From NCBI RefSeq assembly GCF_004137345.1, contig NZ_SDWV01000010.1, forward strand, positions 62,001-126,000: a stretch of 64,000 nt of DNA. The letters run 5' to 3'. The notes below the pieces were generated by a model. It was given only the letters and a program-made list of their open reading frames with translations, was not told the DNA's origin and made no database searches. Position numbers and translations under genes: made by a program. Source of the stretch: Nocardioides zhouii (lineage in GTDB: Bacteria > Actinomycetota > Actinomycetes > Propionibacteriales > Nocardioidaceae). Position 1 is the stretch's first letter. Each line of letters begins with the position of its first letter. Shown one piece after another: positions 26,647 to 35,654 of the stretch.

Positions 26647-28092
26647 GTGCGTAGAGCAAAGATCGTCTGCACCCTGGGCCCCGCCGTGAACACCCCGGAG
26701 GGGATCCGAGCCCTCGTCGAGGCAGGCATGGACGTCGCCCGCCTCAACATGAGCCACGGCGCGTACGCCGACCACGAGGCGGTGTACCGGCTGGTCCGTC
26801 AGGCCTCCGACGACACCGGCCACGCGATCGGCATCTTCGCCGACCTCCAGGGTCCGAAGATCCGCCTGGAGACCTTCGGCGACGGACCGGTGAAGCTCAA
26901 GAAGGGCGCCACCTTCACCATCACCACACGCGACGTGGTCGGCGACGTCGACCAGTGCGGTACGACCTACAAGGGCCTGCCGGGCGACGTGAAGCCGGGC
27001 GACCCGCTGCTCATCGACGACGGCAAGGTGCGGCTCAAGGTGACGTCGGTCGACGACACCGACGTGGTGACCGAGGTGATCGTCCCCGGCAAGGTCTCCA
27101 ACAACAAGGGCATCAACCTCCCCGGTGTTGCGGTCTCCGTGCCGGCGCTGTCGGAGAAGGACACCGACGACCTCCGCTGGGCCCTGCGGCTCGGCGTCGA
27201 CTTCATCGCGCTGAGCTTCGTGCGCAGCGCGACGGACGCGGCCGACGTACGCGCGATCATGACCGAGGAGGACATCTTCGTCCCGGTCATCGCCAAGATC
27301 GAGAAGCCCCAGGCGATCGACAACATCGACGAGATCGTCGACGCGTTCGACGGCGTCATGGTCGCCCGCGGTGACCTCGGCGTGGAGTGCCCGCTCGAGG
27401 ACGTCCCGATCCACCAGAAGCTCATCATCGACAAGGCGCGTCGCAACGCGAAGCCGGTGATCGTGGCGACCCAGATGCTCGAGTCGATGATCACCGCCCC
27501 GGCGCCGACGCGTGCCGAGGCCAGCGACGTCGCCAACGCCGTCCTCGACGGCGCGGACGCCGTGATGCTCTCGGGCGAGACGAGCGTGGGGGAGTACCCC
27601 ATCGTCGCCGTCGAGACGATGGCCCGGATCGTGCAGTCCACCGAGGAGCACGGCCTGAGCCACATGGCTGCGGTGGAGTGGCAGCCCCACACCCGCGGCG
27701 GCATCATCGCCAAGGCCGCGGCCGAGGTGGCCGAGCGCGTCGAGGCCAAGTACGTCGTCGCCTTCACCGTTAGCGGCGACTCGGCCAAGCGGCTGTCCCG
27801 CTATCGCGGTCCGATCCCCGTCCTGGCCTTCACGCCCGCGTCGCGCACGCGCTCCCAGCTCGCGCTGACGTGGGGTGTCGAGACCTTCCTCGGCGCCCAC
27901 GTCGAGCACACCGACGAGATGGTGCGGCAGGTCGACGAGGCGCTGCTCGACATCGGCCGGGTCAAGGAGGGCGACCTCGTCGTCATCATCGCCGGCAGCC
28001 CGCCCGGCATCCCCGGCTCGACCAACGCACTTCGCATCCACCGGATGGGCGACGCCATCAACGGCGCCGCTCCGGCCTACCGCCGCGTCTGA
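26647..28092 (+). CDS. pyk: Pyruvate kinase
   Basis: A 481-residue glycolytic enzyme making pyruvate and ATP from phosphoenolpyruvate. KIVCTLGPA at the N-terminus, LNMSHG, and the active-site block AKIEKPQAIDNIDEI...GVMVARGDLGVE are intact, followed by the B-domain-interrupted barrel and the C-terminal allosteric domain. GTG 26647 is chosen over an open upstream frame because the conserved N-terminus starts there and a -10 motif sits at the leaderless distance. Confidence 0.96.
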   Translation: MRRAKIVCTLGPAVNTPEGIRALVEAGMDVARLNMSHGAYADHEAVYRLVRQASDDTGHAIGIFADLQGPKIRLETFGDGPVKLKKGATFTITTRDVVGDVDQCGTTYKGLPGDVKPGDPLLIDDGKVRLKVTSVDDTDVVTEVIVPGKVSNNKGINLPGVAVSVPALSEKDTDDLRWALRLGVDFIALSFVRSATDAADVRAIMTEEDIFVPVIAKIEKPQAIDNIDEIVDAFDGVMVARGDLGVECPLEDVPIHQKLIIDKARRNAKPVIVATQMLESMITAPAPTRAEASDVANAVLDGADAVMLSGETSVGEYPIVAVETMARIVQSTEEHGLSHMAAVEWQPHTRGGIIAKAAAEVAERVEAKYVVAFTVSGDSAKRLSRYRGPIPVLAFTPASRTRSQLALTWGVETFLGAHVEHTDEMVRQVDEALLDIGRVKEGDLVVIIAGSPPGIPGSTNALRIHRMGDAINGAAPAYRRV

Positions 28093-28118
28093 TCTGACCG
28101 GGCGCGCGCCCTCCGGCC

Positions 28119-28258
28119 GGCGGTGGTGGAGCCACATTCCGCGCTGCCCGAACGTGGGTGGATCACCGCTCCGAGGCCCACACGCCGGTGTACGCCACCG
28201 GGCGGTGGCTGAGCGACATTCTCGGCCGTCGGAGTGTGGCTGGACCACCGCTCGACGG
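28119..28258. repeat. Two imperfect 58-bp palindromic repeat units
   Basis: Units 28119-28176 and 28201-28258 align without gaps at about 70% identity, both starting GGCGGTGG and containing ACATTC and ACCGCTC. Each unit is itself an imperfect palindrome (GGTGGNNNAGC...GNTGGANCACC). They lie between pyk and the minus-strand tRNA and could terminate both. Confidence 0.6.
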
Positions 28259-28269
28259 GGCTTGCGGAG

Positions 28270-28342
28270 TGCCCCGGGTGAGATTCGAACTCACACTGAA
28301 TGCCTTTTGAGAGCATCGACTCTGCCGTTGGTCTACCGGGGC
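28270..28342 (-). tRNA. tRNA with anticodon CAA (nominally Leu), short variable loop
   Basis: The minus strand folds as a 73-nt cloverleaf: acceptor GCCCCGG/CCGGGGC, T-stem GTGAG/CTCAC with loop TTCGAAT, anticodon stem ATGCT/GGCAT with loop CTCAAAA, discriminator A. Anticodon CAA reads UUG (Leu), but normal tRNA-Leu is class II with a long variable arm; here the variable loop is only TCAGT. The D-stem has just three pairs. CCA is not encoded. The fold is convincing; charging with leucine is not. Confidence 0.75.
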
Positions 28343-28367
28343 CAAACGAGTGCAAACCGTACCCGAC

Positions 28368-28373
28368 TAGCCT
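28368..28373 (+). promoter_or_regulatory. -10 element, leaderless pdtaR
   Basis: TAGCCT begins 13 nt before the GTG at 28381, with no Shine-Dalgarno. It sits just outside the divergent tRNA gene. Confidence 0.5.
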
Positions 28374-28380
28374 TGTCGCC

Positions 28381-29034
28381 GTGACGCAGCCTGCCGAGAC
28401 CAGCCCCGCCCCCGATGGCGTACGCCGTGTGGTGATCGCGGAGGACGAGGCCCTCATCCGGATGGACCTCGCCGAGATGTTGGAGGAGGAGGGGTACGAC
28501 GTCGTCGGCCAGGCCGGCGACGGCCAGAAGGCCATCGAGCTCGCGCGCGACCTGCGCCCCGACCTCGTCATCCTCGACGTAAAGATGCCGGTCCTCGACG
28601 GCATCGCCGCCGCGGAGACCATCGCCGGCGAGCGGATCGCGCCAGTGGTGATCCTGACCGCCTTTTCGCAGCGCGACCTGGTCGCCCGGGCCCGCGACGC
28701 CGGTGCCATGGCGTACCTCGTCAAGCCGTTCCAGCGGGGTGACCTGGTGCCTGCGATCGAGATGGCGGTGAGCCGCTACGCCGAGATCGCCGTCCTCGAG
28801 CGCGAGGTGAGCGACCTCCAGGAGTCACTGGCCACCCGCAAGTCGGTCGACCGCGCCAAGGGCGCTCTCCAGGAGGCGCTCGGACTCAGCGAGACCGACG
28901 CGTTCCGCTGGATCCAGAAGACCGCGATGGACCTCCGCCTGTCGATGAAGCAGGTCGCCGACGGCGTGGTCGAGCACGGTGTGGCCGGGCTCGGCGAGGG
29001 CGCCGCCGACGCCTCGCCGGACGGGCCCTCATAG
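28381..29034 (+). CDS. pdtaR: ANTAR-domain response regulator, PdtaR-like
   Basis: A 217-residue cytoplasmic regulator. The receiver domain (about 14-130) has acidic pocket EDE (21-23), phospho-Asp66 in VILDVKMP, Thr in LTAFS and Lys in VKPF. The ANTAR domain (about 140-200: ATRKSVDRAKGALQEALGLSETDAFRWIQKTAMD) binds paired RNA hairpins and acts by antitermination. The cognate kinase (PdtaS-like) is not adjacent, as usual for this family. GTG 28381 removes an upstream extension that overlaps the tRNA. Confidence 0.93.
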   Translation: MTQPAETSPAPDGVRRVVIAEDEALIRMDLAEMLEEEGYDVVGQAGDGQKAIELARDLRPDLVILDVKMPVLDGIAAAETIAGERIAPVVILTAFSQRDLVARARDAGAMAYLVKPFQRGDLVPAIEMAVSRYAEIAVLEREVSDLQESLATRKSVDRAKGALQEALGLSETDAFRWIQKTAMDLRLSMKQVADGVVEHGVAGLGEGAADASPDGPS

Positions 29035-29197
29035 CACCGCAGGTCTCGGTTTCATTGCCGGTGTAGACCGCTTGGTCACGAAACGGCAACGGCGTGCGAC
29101 TCGGGGGCCTCAATCGTGTCCCAGCCCACATACAGGGTGTTAGGTTCCCGGCACGAGGCTGCCGAGGTGGACAGCCCTTATGAACTACGGAGGGTCC

Positions 29198-30358
29198 ATG
29201 ATCCGCTCTACCAAGACGTGGCAGGCAGTCGCGTTGACGGCAGTGGCCGGCCTGGCGCTCAGCGCCTGTGGCACCACGGACACTGGCGGCAGTGCAGGTG
29301 GCGACGAAGGTGGCGCCGACTGCAACTTCAAGATCGCCGCCATGGGTGCCCTGTCGGGCCCCAACGCCAGCATCGTCGTCCCGTCGGTCGACGGCGCACA
29401 GCTCGCCCTCGACCAGTGGGACGGGGGCGACTGCGAGGTCACCCTCGAGCGCTTCGACACCGAGGGTGACCCGGCCAAGGCCACGCCCGTCGCGACGCAG
29501 ATCGCCGGCGACGAGTCCTTCATCGGTGTCATCGGTGGTGCGTTCTCCGGTGAGACCCGCGCCACCAAGACCATCTACCAGGATGGTGGCATCCCGATGA
29601 TCTCCCAGTCGGCCACCGCGACCGACCTGACGCAGGACGACCCGGTCGAGGTGTTCCACCGCCTCGTGCCGTACGACGACTACCAGGGCGCGGCGATCGC
29701 CAAGTACCTCCTCGACGAGGTCGGCGCCACGAAGGTCTTCGTCGTCGACAACTCCGAGGCCTACGGCGAGCCGCTGGCAGACCGTGTCGAGGAGACCCTC
29801 GGCGATTCGATGGTTGCCCGCGACAAGACCGAGGTCGGCCAGACCGACTTCGCGCCGACGATCTCCAAGATGGAGACGGCCGAGCCCGACGCCATCATGT
29901 ACGGCGGCTACATCGCCGAGGCGGCCCCGCTGCTGAAGCAGATCCGCGACGCGGGCATCGACGCTCCGTTCATCGGTGGTGACGGCCTCTACGGTGCCGA
30001 CTTCGGCAACGCGGTCGGCGAGGCCGGCGAGGGCGCGGTCGTCATGTGCCCGTGTGCTCCGATCGAGGGCGACAGCACCTTCGCTGCCGACTTCGAGGAG
30101 GCCTACGGCGGTGCCCCCGGCGCCTACGCGGCCGAGGGCTTCGACGCCATGACGATCTTCCTCAAGGCTCTCGAGGACGGCGCCCGTACGCGTGCCGAGG
30201 TCCAGGAGTTCGTCAGCGGCTACACCGGTGACGGCCTCAGCAAGTCCATCGCCTTCGACGAGAACGGCGATGTCCCGCAGGACCAGGTCTCCTACTGGGC
30301 CTACAAGAACGAGGGTGGCACGCTGACGCCCGAGGTCGAGGTCAAGCCCGAGGGCTGA
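29198..30358 (+). CDS. livK: Branched-chain amino acid ABC transporter, substrate-binding lipoprotein
   Basis: A 386-residue type I periplasmic-binding-fold protein. A signal peptide ends in lipobox LSAC (Cys24), followed by a Gly/Ser linker and two lobes (IAAMGALSGPNASIVVPSVDGAQLALD is the typical family N-terminus). ATG 29198 is preferred to 29180 because GGAGGG lies at 29189-29194. It heads a liv operon; a strong hairpin separates it from livH. The upstream 160 bp contain a possible -10 (TAGGTT, 29141-29146) but no clear -35. Confidence 0.92.
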   Translation: MIRSTKTWQAVALTAVAGLALSACGTTDTGGSAGGDEGGADCNFKIAAMGALSGPNASIVVPSVDGAQLALDQWDGGDCEVTLERFDTEGDPAKATPVATQIAGDESFIGVIGGAFSGETRATKTIYQDGGIPMISQSATATDLTQDDPVEVFHRLVPYDDYQGAAIAKYLLDEVGATKVFVVDNSEAYGEPLADRVEETLGDSMVARDKTEVGQTDFAPTISKMETAEPDAIMYGGYIAEAAPLLKQIRDAGIDAPFIGGDGLYGADFGNAVGEAGEGAVVMCPCAPIEGDSTFAADFEEAYGGAPGAYAAEGFDAMTIFLKALEDGARTRAEVQEFVSGYTGDGLSKSIAFDENGDVPQDQVSYWAYKNEGGTLTPEVEVKPEG

Positions 30359-30380
30359 TCGAGACACCAGCTAGACCACC

Positions 30381-30411
30381 GCGGGGGCGGCCGTCAACCG
30401 GCCGCCCCCGC
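30381..30411 (+). terminator. Strong hairpin between livK and livH
   Basis: CGGGGGCGGCC and GGCCGCCCCCG form an 11-12 bp GC stem around a small loop, 22 bp after the livK stop. It probably protects or partially terminates the livK transcript so that binding protein exceeds permease. Confidence 0.7.
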
Positions 30412-30451
30412 TCCATGGCCCCGTTCGGGGCTCTGTCTGGGAGGGTCCTGA

Positions 30452-31423
30452 GTGGACTTCGACGCCCTGATCAGCGGGTTGGACCGTCACACGTTGGACG
30501 GCATCACCCGCGGATCCATCTACGCACTCGTCGCGCTCGGCTACACCATGGTGTACGGCGTGATGAAGCTCATCAACTTCGCCCACTCTGAAGTGTTCAT
30601 GGTGGGCACCTGGACCGTCCTCGGGGTCTACACCGTGCTCGGCGTGACTGCCGGAGCGGGCATCGGGATGGTCATCGCGGCCACCCTGCTCGCCCTGCTC
30701 GCCGCCATGCTGGCCTCCGCAGGCACCGCGCTCGCCGTCGAGCGGATCGCCTACCGGCCGCTGCGCAAGAAGGGCGCCCCGCCCCTCATCTTCCTCATCA
30801 CCGGCATCGGCTGCTCCCTGGTGCTGGTCGAGATCTTCGGCCAGGTGCTGCGCGTCGTCTTCGGACGCCCCTTCGGCCGCGTCACCGTCAACATCCCCTC
30901 CGTGCTCGAGACCAAGACGGTGTTCACCATCCCGGGTCTCGACCTGGCGGTGAGCAACACCCGCATCCTCATCATCGTCGGCGCCATCGTGATGATGCTG
31001 GCGCTCGACACGTTCGTGAACAAGAGCCGGCTCGGCCGAGGCGTACGCGCCGTCGCGCAGGACGCCGACACCGCGTCGCTCATGGGCGTCAACCGCGAAC
31101 GCGTGATCATGCTGGTCTTCGTCCTGGGTGGTGCGATGGCCGGTGTGGCCGCGCTGCTCTACACGGTCCAGTACGACATCACGAAGTTCGACATCGGATT
31201 CATCATCGGGCTCAAGGCCTTCACCGCAGCCGTCCTGGGTGGCATCGGCAACCTGCGCGGCGCCCTCGTGGGCGGTCTCTTCCTCGGGATCGTCGAGGTC
31301 TACGCGTCGGCGATCTGGGACTCGAGCTGGACCAACGTCTACGCGTTCGTGGTCCTCGTCGTCATCCTGATGTTCCGTCCCACCGGCCTGCTGGGTGAGT
31401 CCCTCGGAAAGGCACGAGCATGA
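30452..31423 (+). CDS. livH: Branched-chain amino acid ABC transporter permease LivH
   Basis: A 323-residue inner-membrane permease with about eight TM segments. [31 protein letters not shown] is the LivH signature, and [19 protein letters not shown] the EAA-like loop that docks on the ATPases. GTG start after GGGAGGG (30440-30446). It overlaps livM by 4 bp. Confidence 0.94.
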   Translation: MDFDALISGLDRHTLDGITRGSIYALVALGYTMVYGVMKLINFAHSEVFMVGTWTVLGVYTVLGVTAGAGIGMVIAATLLALLAAMLASAGTALAVERIAYRPLRKKGAPPLIFLITGIGCSLVLVEIFGQVLRVVFGRPFGRVTVNIPSVLETKTVFTIPGLDLAVSNTRILIIVGAIVMMLALDTFVNKSRLGRGVRAVAQDADTASLMGVNRERVIMLVFVLGGAMAGVAALLYTVQYDITKFDIGFIIGLKAFTAAVLGGIGNLRGALVGGLFLGIVEVYASAIWDSSWTNVYAFVVLVVILMFRPTGLLGESLGKARA

Positions 31424-32559
31424 GCCAGATCACCGACGCCTATCGCGGCCTCAAGCTCGGCGAGCGCTGGGACCACGCCCCCAAGCCGGTCCGCTGGTTC
31501 GTCATGCTGCTGGTGGTCGCCTTCGCGTTCTACCTGCCCTACCTCAACATCCTGCCGTTCGCCTACATCCGCACCGACCTCACCTCGAGCGGGTCGGACT
31601 GGGCGAGCGTGCTGTTCCTGATCGTCGTCTACATGATCGTGGCCGTCGGCCTCAACGTCGTGATCGGCCTGGCCGGACTGCTCGACCTCGGCTACGTCGG
31701 CTTCTACGCCCTCGGCGCGTACTCGATCGCGCTGTTCGGATCGACCAACTCGCCCGTGGTCGAGGCCATGCAGAGCAAGTTCGGGCTGTCGGAGGAGTGG
31801 GCGGTCCCGTTCGTCGTCTGCATCCCCATCGCCATCACGATGTCGCTGATCGCCGGCGTCTTCCTCGGCGCGCCGACCCTGCGGCTTCGAGGTGACTACC
31901 TCGCCATCGTGACGCTCGGCTTCGGCGAGATCATCCGCATCACCGCGCGCAACCTGGACGGGGTCACCAACGGTGCCGCCGGCATCACCCAGGTGCCGGT
32001 CCCGCCCGGACCCGAGAGTGACGGCCGGGCGTTCTTCAACACGATCGACGCCGAGCGCTGGTACTGGCTCGCGCTCGCCATCCTCATCCTCATCATCTTC
32101 CTGGCTCGCCGACTCGAGAACAGCCGGGTCGGTCGGGCGTGGCTCGCGATCCGTGAGGACGAGGACGCCGCCTCCGTGATGGGCGTGGCGGGCTTCAAGT
32201 TCAAGCTCTGGGCCTTCGCCATCGGCGCGACGCTCGGTGGCCTGGCCGGGTTGTTGTTCGGCTCCAAGCAGCAGTACGTCGAGCCCAACGCGTTCATGGT
32301 CCAGCTGTCGTTCCTCTTCGTGGCCATGGTGGTCATCGGCGGGTCCGGCAACATCTACGGTGCGCTCACGGGCGCCTTCCTGCTCACCTATCTCCCTGAG
32401 CGGTTCCGCGACCTCGTCGACTGGCGTCCCTTCGCCTTCGGTGTCGCGCTCGTGCTGGTGATGATCCTGCGCCCGCAGGGACTGGTGCCCAGCAGACGCA
32501 GAGCCAGGGAGTTCGACGATCGACGAGAAGAAGCCAAGGAGGCTGCTGCCGATGTCTGA
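31420..32559 (+). CDS. livM: Branched-chain amino acid ABC transporter permease LivM
   Basis: A 379-residue permease with about nine to ten TM segments. [24 protein letters not shown] is the LivM signature and [17 protein letters not shown] the ATPase-docking loop. The C-terminal basic tail ([16 protein letters not shown]) is cytoplasmic. It pairs with LivH and overlaps livG by 8 bp. Confidence 0.94.
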   Translation: MSQITDAYRGLKLGERWDHAPKPVRWFVMLLVVAFAFYLPYLNILPFAYIRTDLTSSGSDWASVLFLIVVYMIVAVGLNVVIGLAGLLDLGYVGFYALGAYSIALFGSTNSPVVEAMQSKFGLSEEWAVPFVVCIPIAITMSLIAGVFLGAPTLRLRGDYLAIVTLGFGEIIRITARNLDGVTNGAAGITQVPVPPGPESDGRAFFNTIDAERWYWLALAILILIIFLARRLENSRVGRAWLAIREDEDAASVMGVAGFKFKLWAFAIGATLGGLAGLLFGSKQQYVEPNAFMVQLSFLFVAMVVIGGSGNIYGALTGAFLLTYLPERFRDLVDWRPFAFGVALVLVMILRPQGLVPSRRRAREFDDRREEAKEAAADV

Positions 32560-33502
32560 GCAGACCCACGCAGAGAGCAGCACCGACACGGACGTCGTGC
32601 TGGAGGACACCTCCAACCACGACCAAATCGCGATCGAGACGTCCGGTGAGGTGGGCGAGGTCCTGCTCGAGCTGGACCACGTCACCCTCCGCTTCGGCGG
32701 CGTCGTGGCCCTCAACGACGTGAACTTCCAGATCCGCCGGGGCGAGATCCTCGGGCTGATCGGGCCCAACGGTGCCGGCAAGACGACCGCGTTCAACGCG
32801 ATGACGGGGGTCTACACCCCGACCGAGGGCGCGATCCGCTTCAAGGGCAAGGAGATCGCGGGCATCAAGCCGCACACGATCAACCACCTCGGCATCGCGC
32901 GTACGTTCCAGAACATCCGGCTCTTCCCGGAGATGTCGGCGATGGAGAACGTGATGGTGGGCTGCGACGCCCGCCACAAGACGAGTGTCGTCGGCGTGCT
33001 CTTCCGGACCTACCGCGTGCGGCCCTCCGAGGAGGAGCTGCCCGAGTCGGGCATCCGCCGCAGCCTCGCCAAGGTGTTCGGCATCAGCCGCCACACGCTG
33101 GAGGAGCGAGCCGGTCGTCGTCGGTCGATGGAGCTGCTGCGCTTCGTCGGCATCGCCGACCGGGCGCACGAGCTGGCACGCAACCTGCCCTACGGCTACC
33201 AGCGTCGCCTCGAGATCGCGCGTGCCCTGGCCACCGAGCCGGAGCTGATCTGCCTCGACGAGCCGGCTGCCGGCTTCAACCCCGCGGAGAAGGAGGACCT
33301 CATGGGTCTCATCCGCCGCATCCGCGACCTCGGCCACACGGTCCTGGTCATCGAGCACGACATGAAGCTGGTCCTCGGCGTCACCGACCGCATCGTCGTG
33401 CTCGAGTTCGGCCAGAAGATCGCGGAGGGCAGCCCCGAAGAGGTCGCCCGCAACCCGAAGGTCATCGCCGCCTACCTGGGAGAGCCCGACGATGCTGCTT
33501 GA
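32552..33502 (+). CDS. livG: Branched-chain amino acid ABC transporter ATPase LivG
   Basis: A 316-residue nucleotide-binding subunit: Walker [10 protein letters not shown], signature [15 protein letters not shown], Walker B LICLDEP, switch His in VIEHDM. It has about 40 extra acidic N-terminal residues and a longer helical insertion (about 140-195) than typical LivG. It overlaps livF by 11 bp. Confidence 0.94.
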   Translation: MSEQTHAESSTDTDVVLEDTSNHDQIAIETSGEVGEVLLELDHVTLRFGGVVALNDVNFQIRRGEILGLIGPNGAGKTTAFNAMTGVYTPTEGAIRFKGKEIAGIKPHTINHLGIARTFQNIRLFPEMSAMENVMVGCDARHKTSVVGVLFRTYRVRPSEEELPESGIRRSLAKVFGISRHTLEERAGRRRSMELLRFVGIADRAHELARNLPYGYQRRLEIARALATEPELICLDEPAAGFNPAEKEDLMGLIRRIRDLGHTVLVIEHDMKLVLGVTDRIVVLEFGQKIAEGSPEEVARNPKVIAAYLGEPDDAA

Positions 33503-34202
33503 GATGAAGGATGCCGTGCTCAGCTACGGCAAGATCGAGGCCCTCCACGGGATCAGCGTGCAGGTCAAGGAGGGCGAGGTCGTCTCGCTGATCGGTGCCA
33601 ACGGTGCCGGCAAGACCTCGACCATGCGTGCCCTGTCGGGCGTACGCGGGCTGTCCGCCGGCTCGGTGACCTTCAACGGCGAGGACGTCACGAAGCTGCG
33701 CGCCGACCAGCGGCTGCGCAAGGGCCTCGTGCTGTGCCCCGAGGGGCGCGGCATCTTCCCGGGCATGACGGTGACCGAGAACCTCAACATGGGCGCGTAC
33801 ACCCGCAAGGACAAGGCGGCCATCGAGGAGGACTACGACCGGGTCTTCGACCTGTTCCCGCGCCTGCTCGAGCGCAAGAAGCAGATCGCCGGCACCATGT
33901 CCGGTGGCGAGCAGCAGATGCTGGCCATCGGTCGCGCCCTCATGTCGCGCCCCAAGCTGCTGATGCTCGACGAGCCGTCGATGGGCCTGGCGCCCATGCT
34001 GATCCAGCAGATCTTCGACATCATCACCGAGATCTCGCAGCAGGGCACGACGATCCTGGTCGTCGAGCAGAACGCCAAGCAGGCGCTCACGCGCAGCGAT
34101 CGCGCCTACGTCCTCGAGACCGGCAACATCGTCAAGACGGGCACCGGCGCCGAGCTTCTCGACGATCCGTCGGTGCGCGAGGCGTACCTCGGCGTAGCCT
34201 GA
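33492..34202 (+). CDS. livF: Branched-chain amino acid ABC transporter ATPase LivF
   Basis: A 236-residue ATPase: Walker A GANGAGKTS, signature MSGGEQQMLAIGRAL, Walker B LLMLDEPS, VVEQN switch. Normal length. Last gene of the liv operon. Confidence 0.95.
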   Translation: MLLEMKDAVLSYGKIEALHGISVQVKEGEVVSLIGANGAGKTSTMRALSGVRGLSAGSVTFNGEDVTKLRADQRLRKGLVLCPEGRGIFPGMTVTENLNMGAYTRKDKAAIEEDYDRVFDLFPRLLERKKQIAGTMSGGEQQMLAIGRALMSRPKLLMLDEPSMGLAPMLIQQIFDIITEISQQGTTILVVEQNAKQALTRSDRAYVLETGNIVKTGTGAELLDDPSVREAYLGVA

Positions 34203-34292
34203 TCGCAGTGCCGGGCGATAGGGTCGCCCGGGTGTGGTGCCGTGAAGGGACGGCAGGGGGCCACGGTCCGTGCACGAGGAAGTGGTGGGTCG

Positions 34293-34862
34293 ATGAGCCG
34301 TACTCCGGTGACCGTACGTGCAGCAGAGCCCTCTGACGCGGCTTCGCTGCGTGAGCTGTGGGGCGACATCCTCCGCCGCGGCGGGCTCGACGAGCAGCTC
34401 GCCGACGTGTCGGTCGTGATCGCCACGGCGCACGAGCGTGACGACCACTGCATCGCGGTCGCCGAGATCGACGGCGAGGTCGCCGGCGCCGTCTACCTCG
34501 AGGCCACGACGTTCACGCCGCTCAACCTCGAGCCGGCGGTGCTCGCCGTATCGCCGCACGTCTTCCAGCGGTTCCGCCGCAAGGGCGTGGGCAGTGCGCT
34601 GATGGAGGCTGCCTGTCGCTTCGCCGAGCAGCACGGGATCACCCACGTGCAGACGGCCGCAGCGGCCGAGGCACGCGACGCCAACCGCTTCATGGCGCGG
34701 CTGTCGTTCGCCCCGCAGGCGATGCTGCGCGCGTCGACCACCAGCGCCGTACGCGCTCGGCTGCCGCAGTCGCGGCAGGTGACGCATGCCGTGTCGAGCC
34801 GTCAGCGCATCGACCGGGTGCTCGCCGCGCGGCGGGTCCGGCGCGAGCGCGTCCCCGGCTGA
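34293..34862 (+). CDS. GNAT-family N-acetyltransferase
   Basis: A 189-residue acetyltransferase: VRAAEPSDAASLRELW at the N-terminus and the acetyl-CoA loop RFRRKGVGSALMEAACRFAEQHG near residues 105-125. The C-terminal 40 residues are basic and possibly disordered. ATG 34293 is preferred to GTG 34242, since the fold begins right after it. The substrate cannot be told. Confidence 0.82.
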   Translation: MSRTPVTVRAAEPSDAASLRELWGDILRRGGLDEQLADVSVVIATAHERDDHCIAVAEIDGEVAGAVYLEATTFTPLNLEPAVLAVSPHVFQRFRRKGVGSALMEAACRFAEQHGITHVQTAAAAEARDANRFMARLSFAPQAMLRASTTSAVRARLPQSRQVTHAVSSRQRIDRVLAARRVRRERVPG

Positions 34863-34868
34863 CAGCGG

Positions 34869-35168
34869 TCAGACAGGATCGGTGTACGTGACCGGCGTGC
34901 CGGTCGTACGGGCGTACGCGATCTCCCGGCTCGTGGACTCGCCGACGTAGCCGCCGGGGTTGACCACCAGGACCCGGTCGGCCAGGTCGATCTTGCGCAG
35001 GTGCAGGTCGTCCAGCACGGCCTTCTGCTCGGGCGTGACCACCTCGTCCGCCTCACCCGGGGCGACGACGATGACGCCCGCGAAGGTCAGGTCGCGGTTC
35101 GCGGCGCGCATCTCGTCGGTGAACCGGGTGGAGCCGCAGATGCAGACGATCTCGGGTCGCTCGGGCAC
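34869..35168 (-). CDS. Small nucleoside 2-deoxyribosyltransferase-like protein
   Basis: A 99-residue Rossmann-like protein: IVCICGSTRF at the N-terminus, DLHLRKIDLADRVLVVNPGGYVGESTSREIAYA at the C-terminal half, as in the deoxyribosyltransferase/DUF4406 superfamily that cleaves or binds nucleotides. It is short for an enzyme but complete for the single-domain members. Probably co-transcribed with the thioesterase gene (3 bp apart). Confidence 0.7.
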   Translation of the reverse strand: MPERPEIVCICGSTRFTDEMRAANRDLTFAGVIVVAPGEADEVVTPEQKAVLDDLHLRKIDLADRVLVVNPGGYVGESTSREIAYARTTGTPVTYTDPV

Positions 35169-35171
35169 GCC

Positions 35172-35612
35172 TCAGCCCTTCGGCGCGTCGAGCAGCGCGC
35201 AGGTGATGCGTGAGGTGCAGACCCTCCGACCCTGCTCGTCGCTGATGACGATGTCGTACGCCGTCGACGACCGGCCCAGGTGGATCGCGGTCGCGACGCC
35301 GGTGACGGTGCCCGTCGTGGCCGACCGGTGGTGGGTGGCGTTGATGTCCACGCCCACGGCGATCTTCGCGGGGTAGGCGTGGATCGCCGACCCGATCGAG
35401 CCGAGCGTCTCTGCCAGCACGACCGACGCTCCGCCGTGGAGGAGGCCGAAGGGCTGGGTGTTGCCCTCGACCGGCATGGTCGCCACCACCCGTTCGGCGG
35501 CGACCTCGACGAGCTGTATGCCCATCTTGTCGTTGAGTCGTCCGTTGCCCTCCGGCATGAAGTCGAGCAGCTCCTCGATGCTCAGGCCGGCCAGTGTCTG
35601 TGGGGTCGTCAT
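35172..35612 (-). CDS. PaaI/YbgC-like hotdog thioesterase
   Basis: A 146-residue single-hotdog protein. FGLLHGGASVVLAETLGSIGS is the PaaI-type active-site segment (Gly-Gly and catalytic Glu), followed by VGVDINATHHRS. It likely hydrolyses an acyl- or aryl-CoA such as DHNA-CoA or phenylacetyl-CoA intermediates. Start 35612 or 35621 cannot be separated, as neither has a ribosome site. The long open frame upstream is antisense to polA and not part of it. Confidence 0.85.
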   Translation of the reverse strand: MTTPQTLAGLSIEELLDFMPEGNGRLNDKMGIQLVEVAAERVVATMPVEGNTQPFGLLHGGASVVLAETLGSIGSAIHAYPAKIAVGVDINATHHRSATTGTVTGVATAIHLGRSSTAYDIVISDEQGRRVCTSRITCALLDAPKG

Positions 35613-35642
35613 GGCGCCCATTCTGCTGTCGGTGGCGGTGGA

Positions 35643-35648
35643 TAGAGT
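35643..35648 (+). promoter_or_regulatory. -10 element, leaderless polA
   Basis: TAGAGT begins 12 nt before the GTG at 35655; no Shine-Dalgarno is seen. Confidence 0.55.
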
Positions 35649-35654
35649 CGGCGG

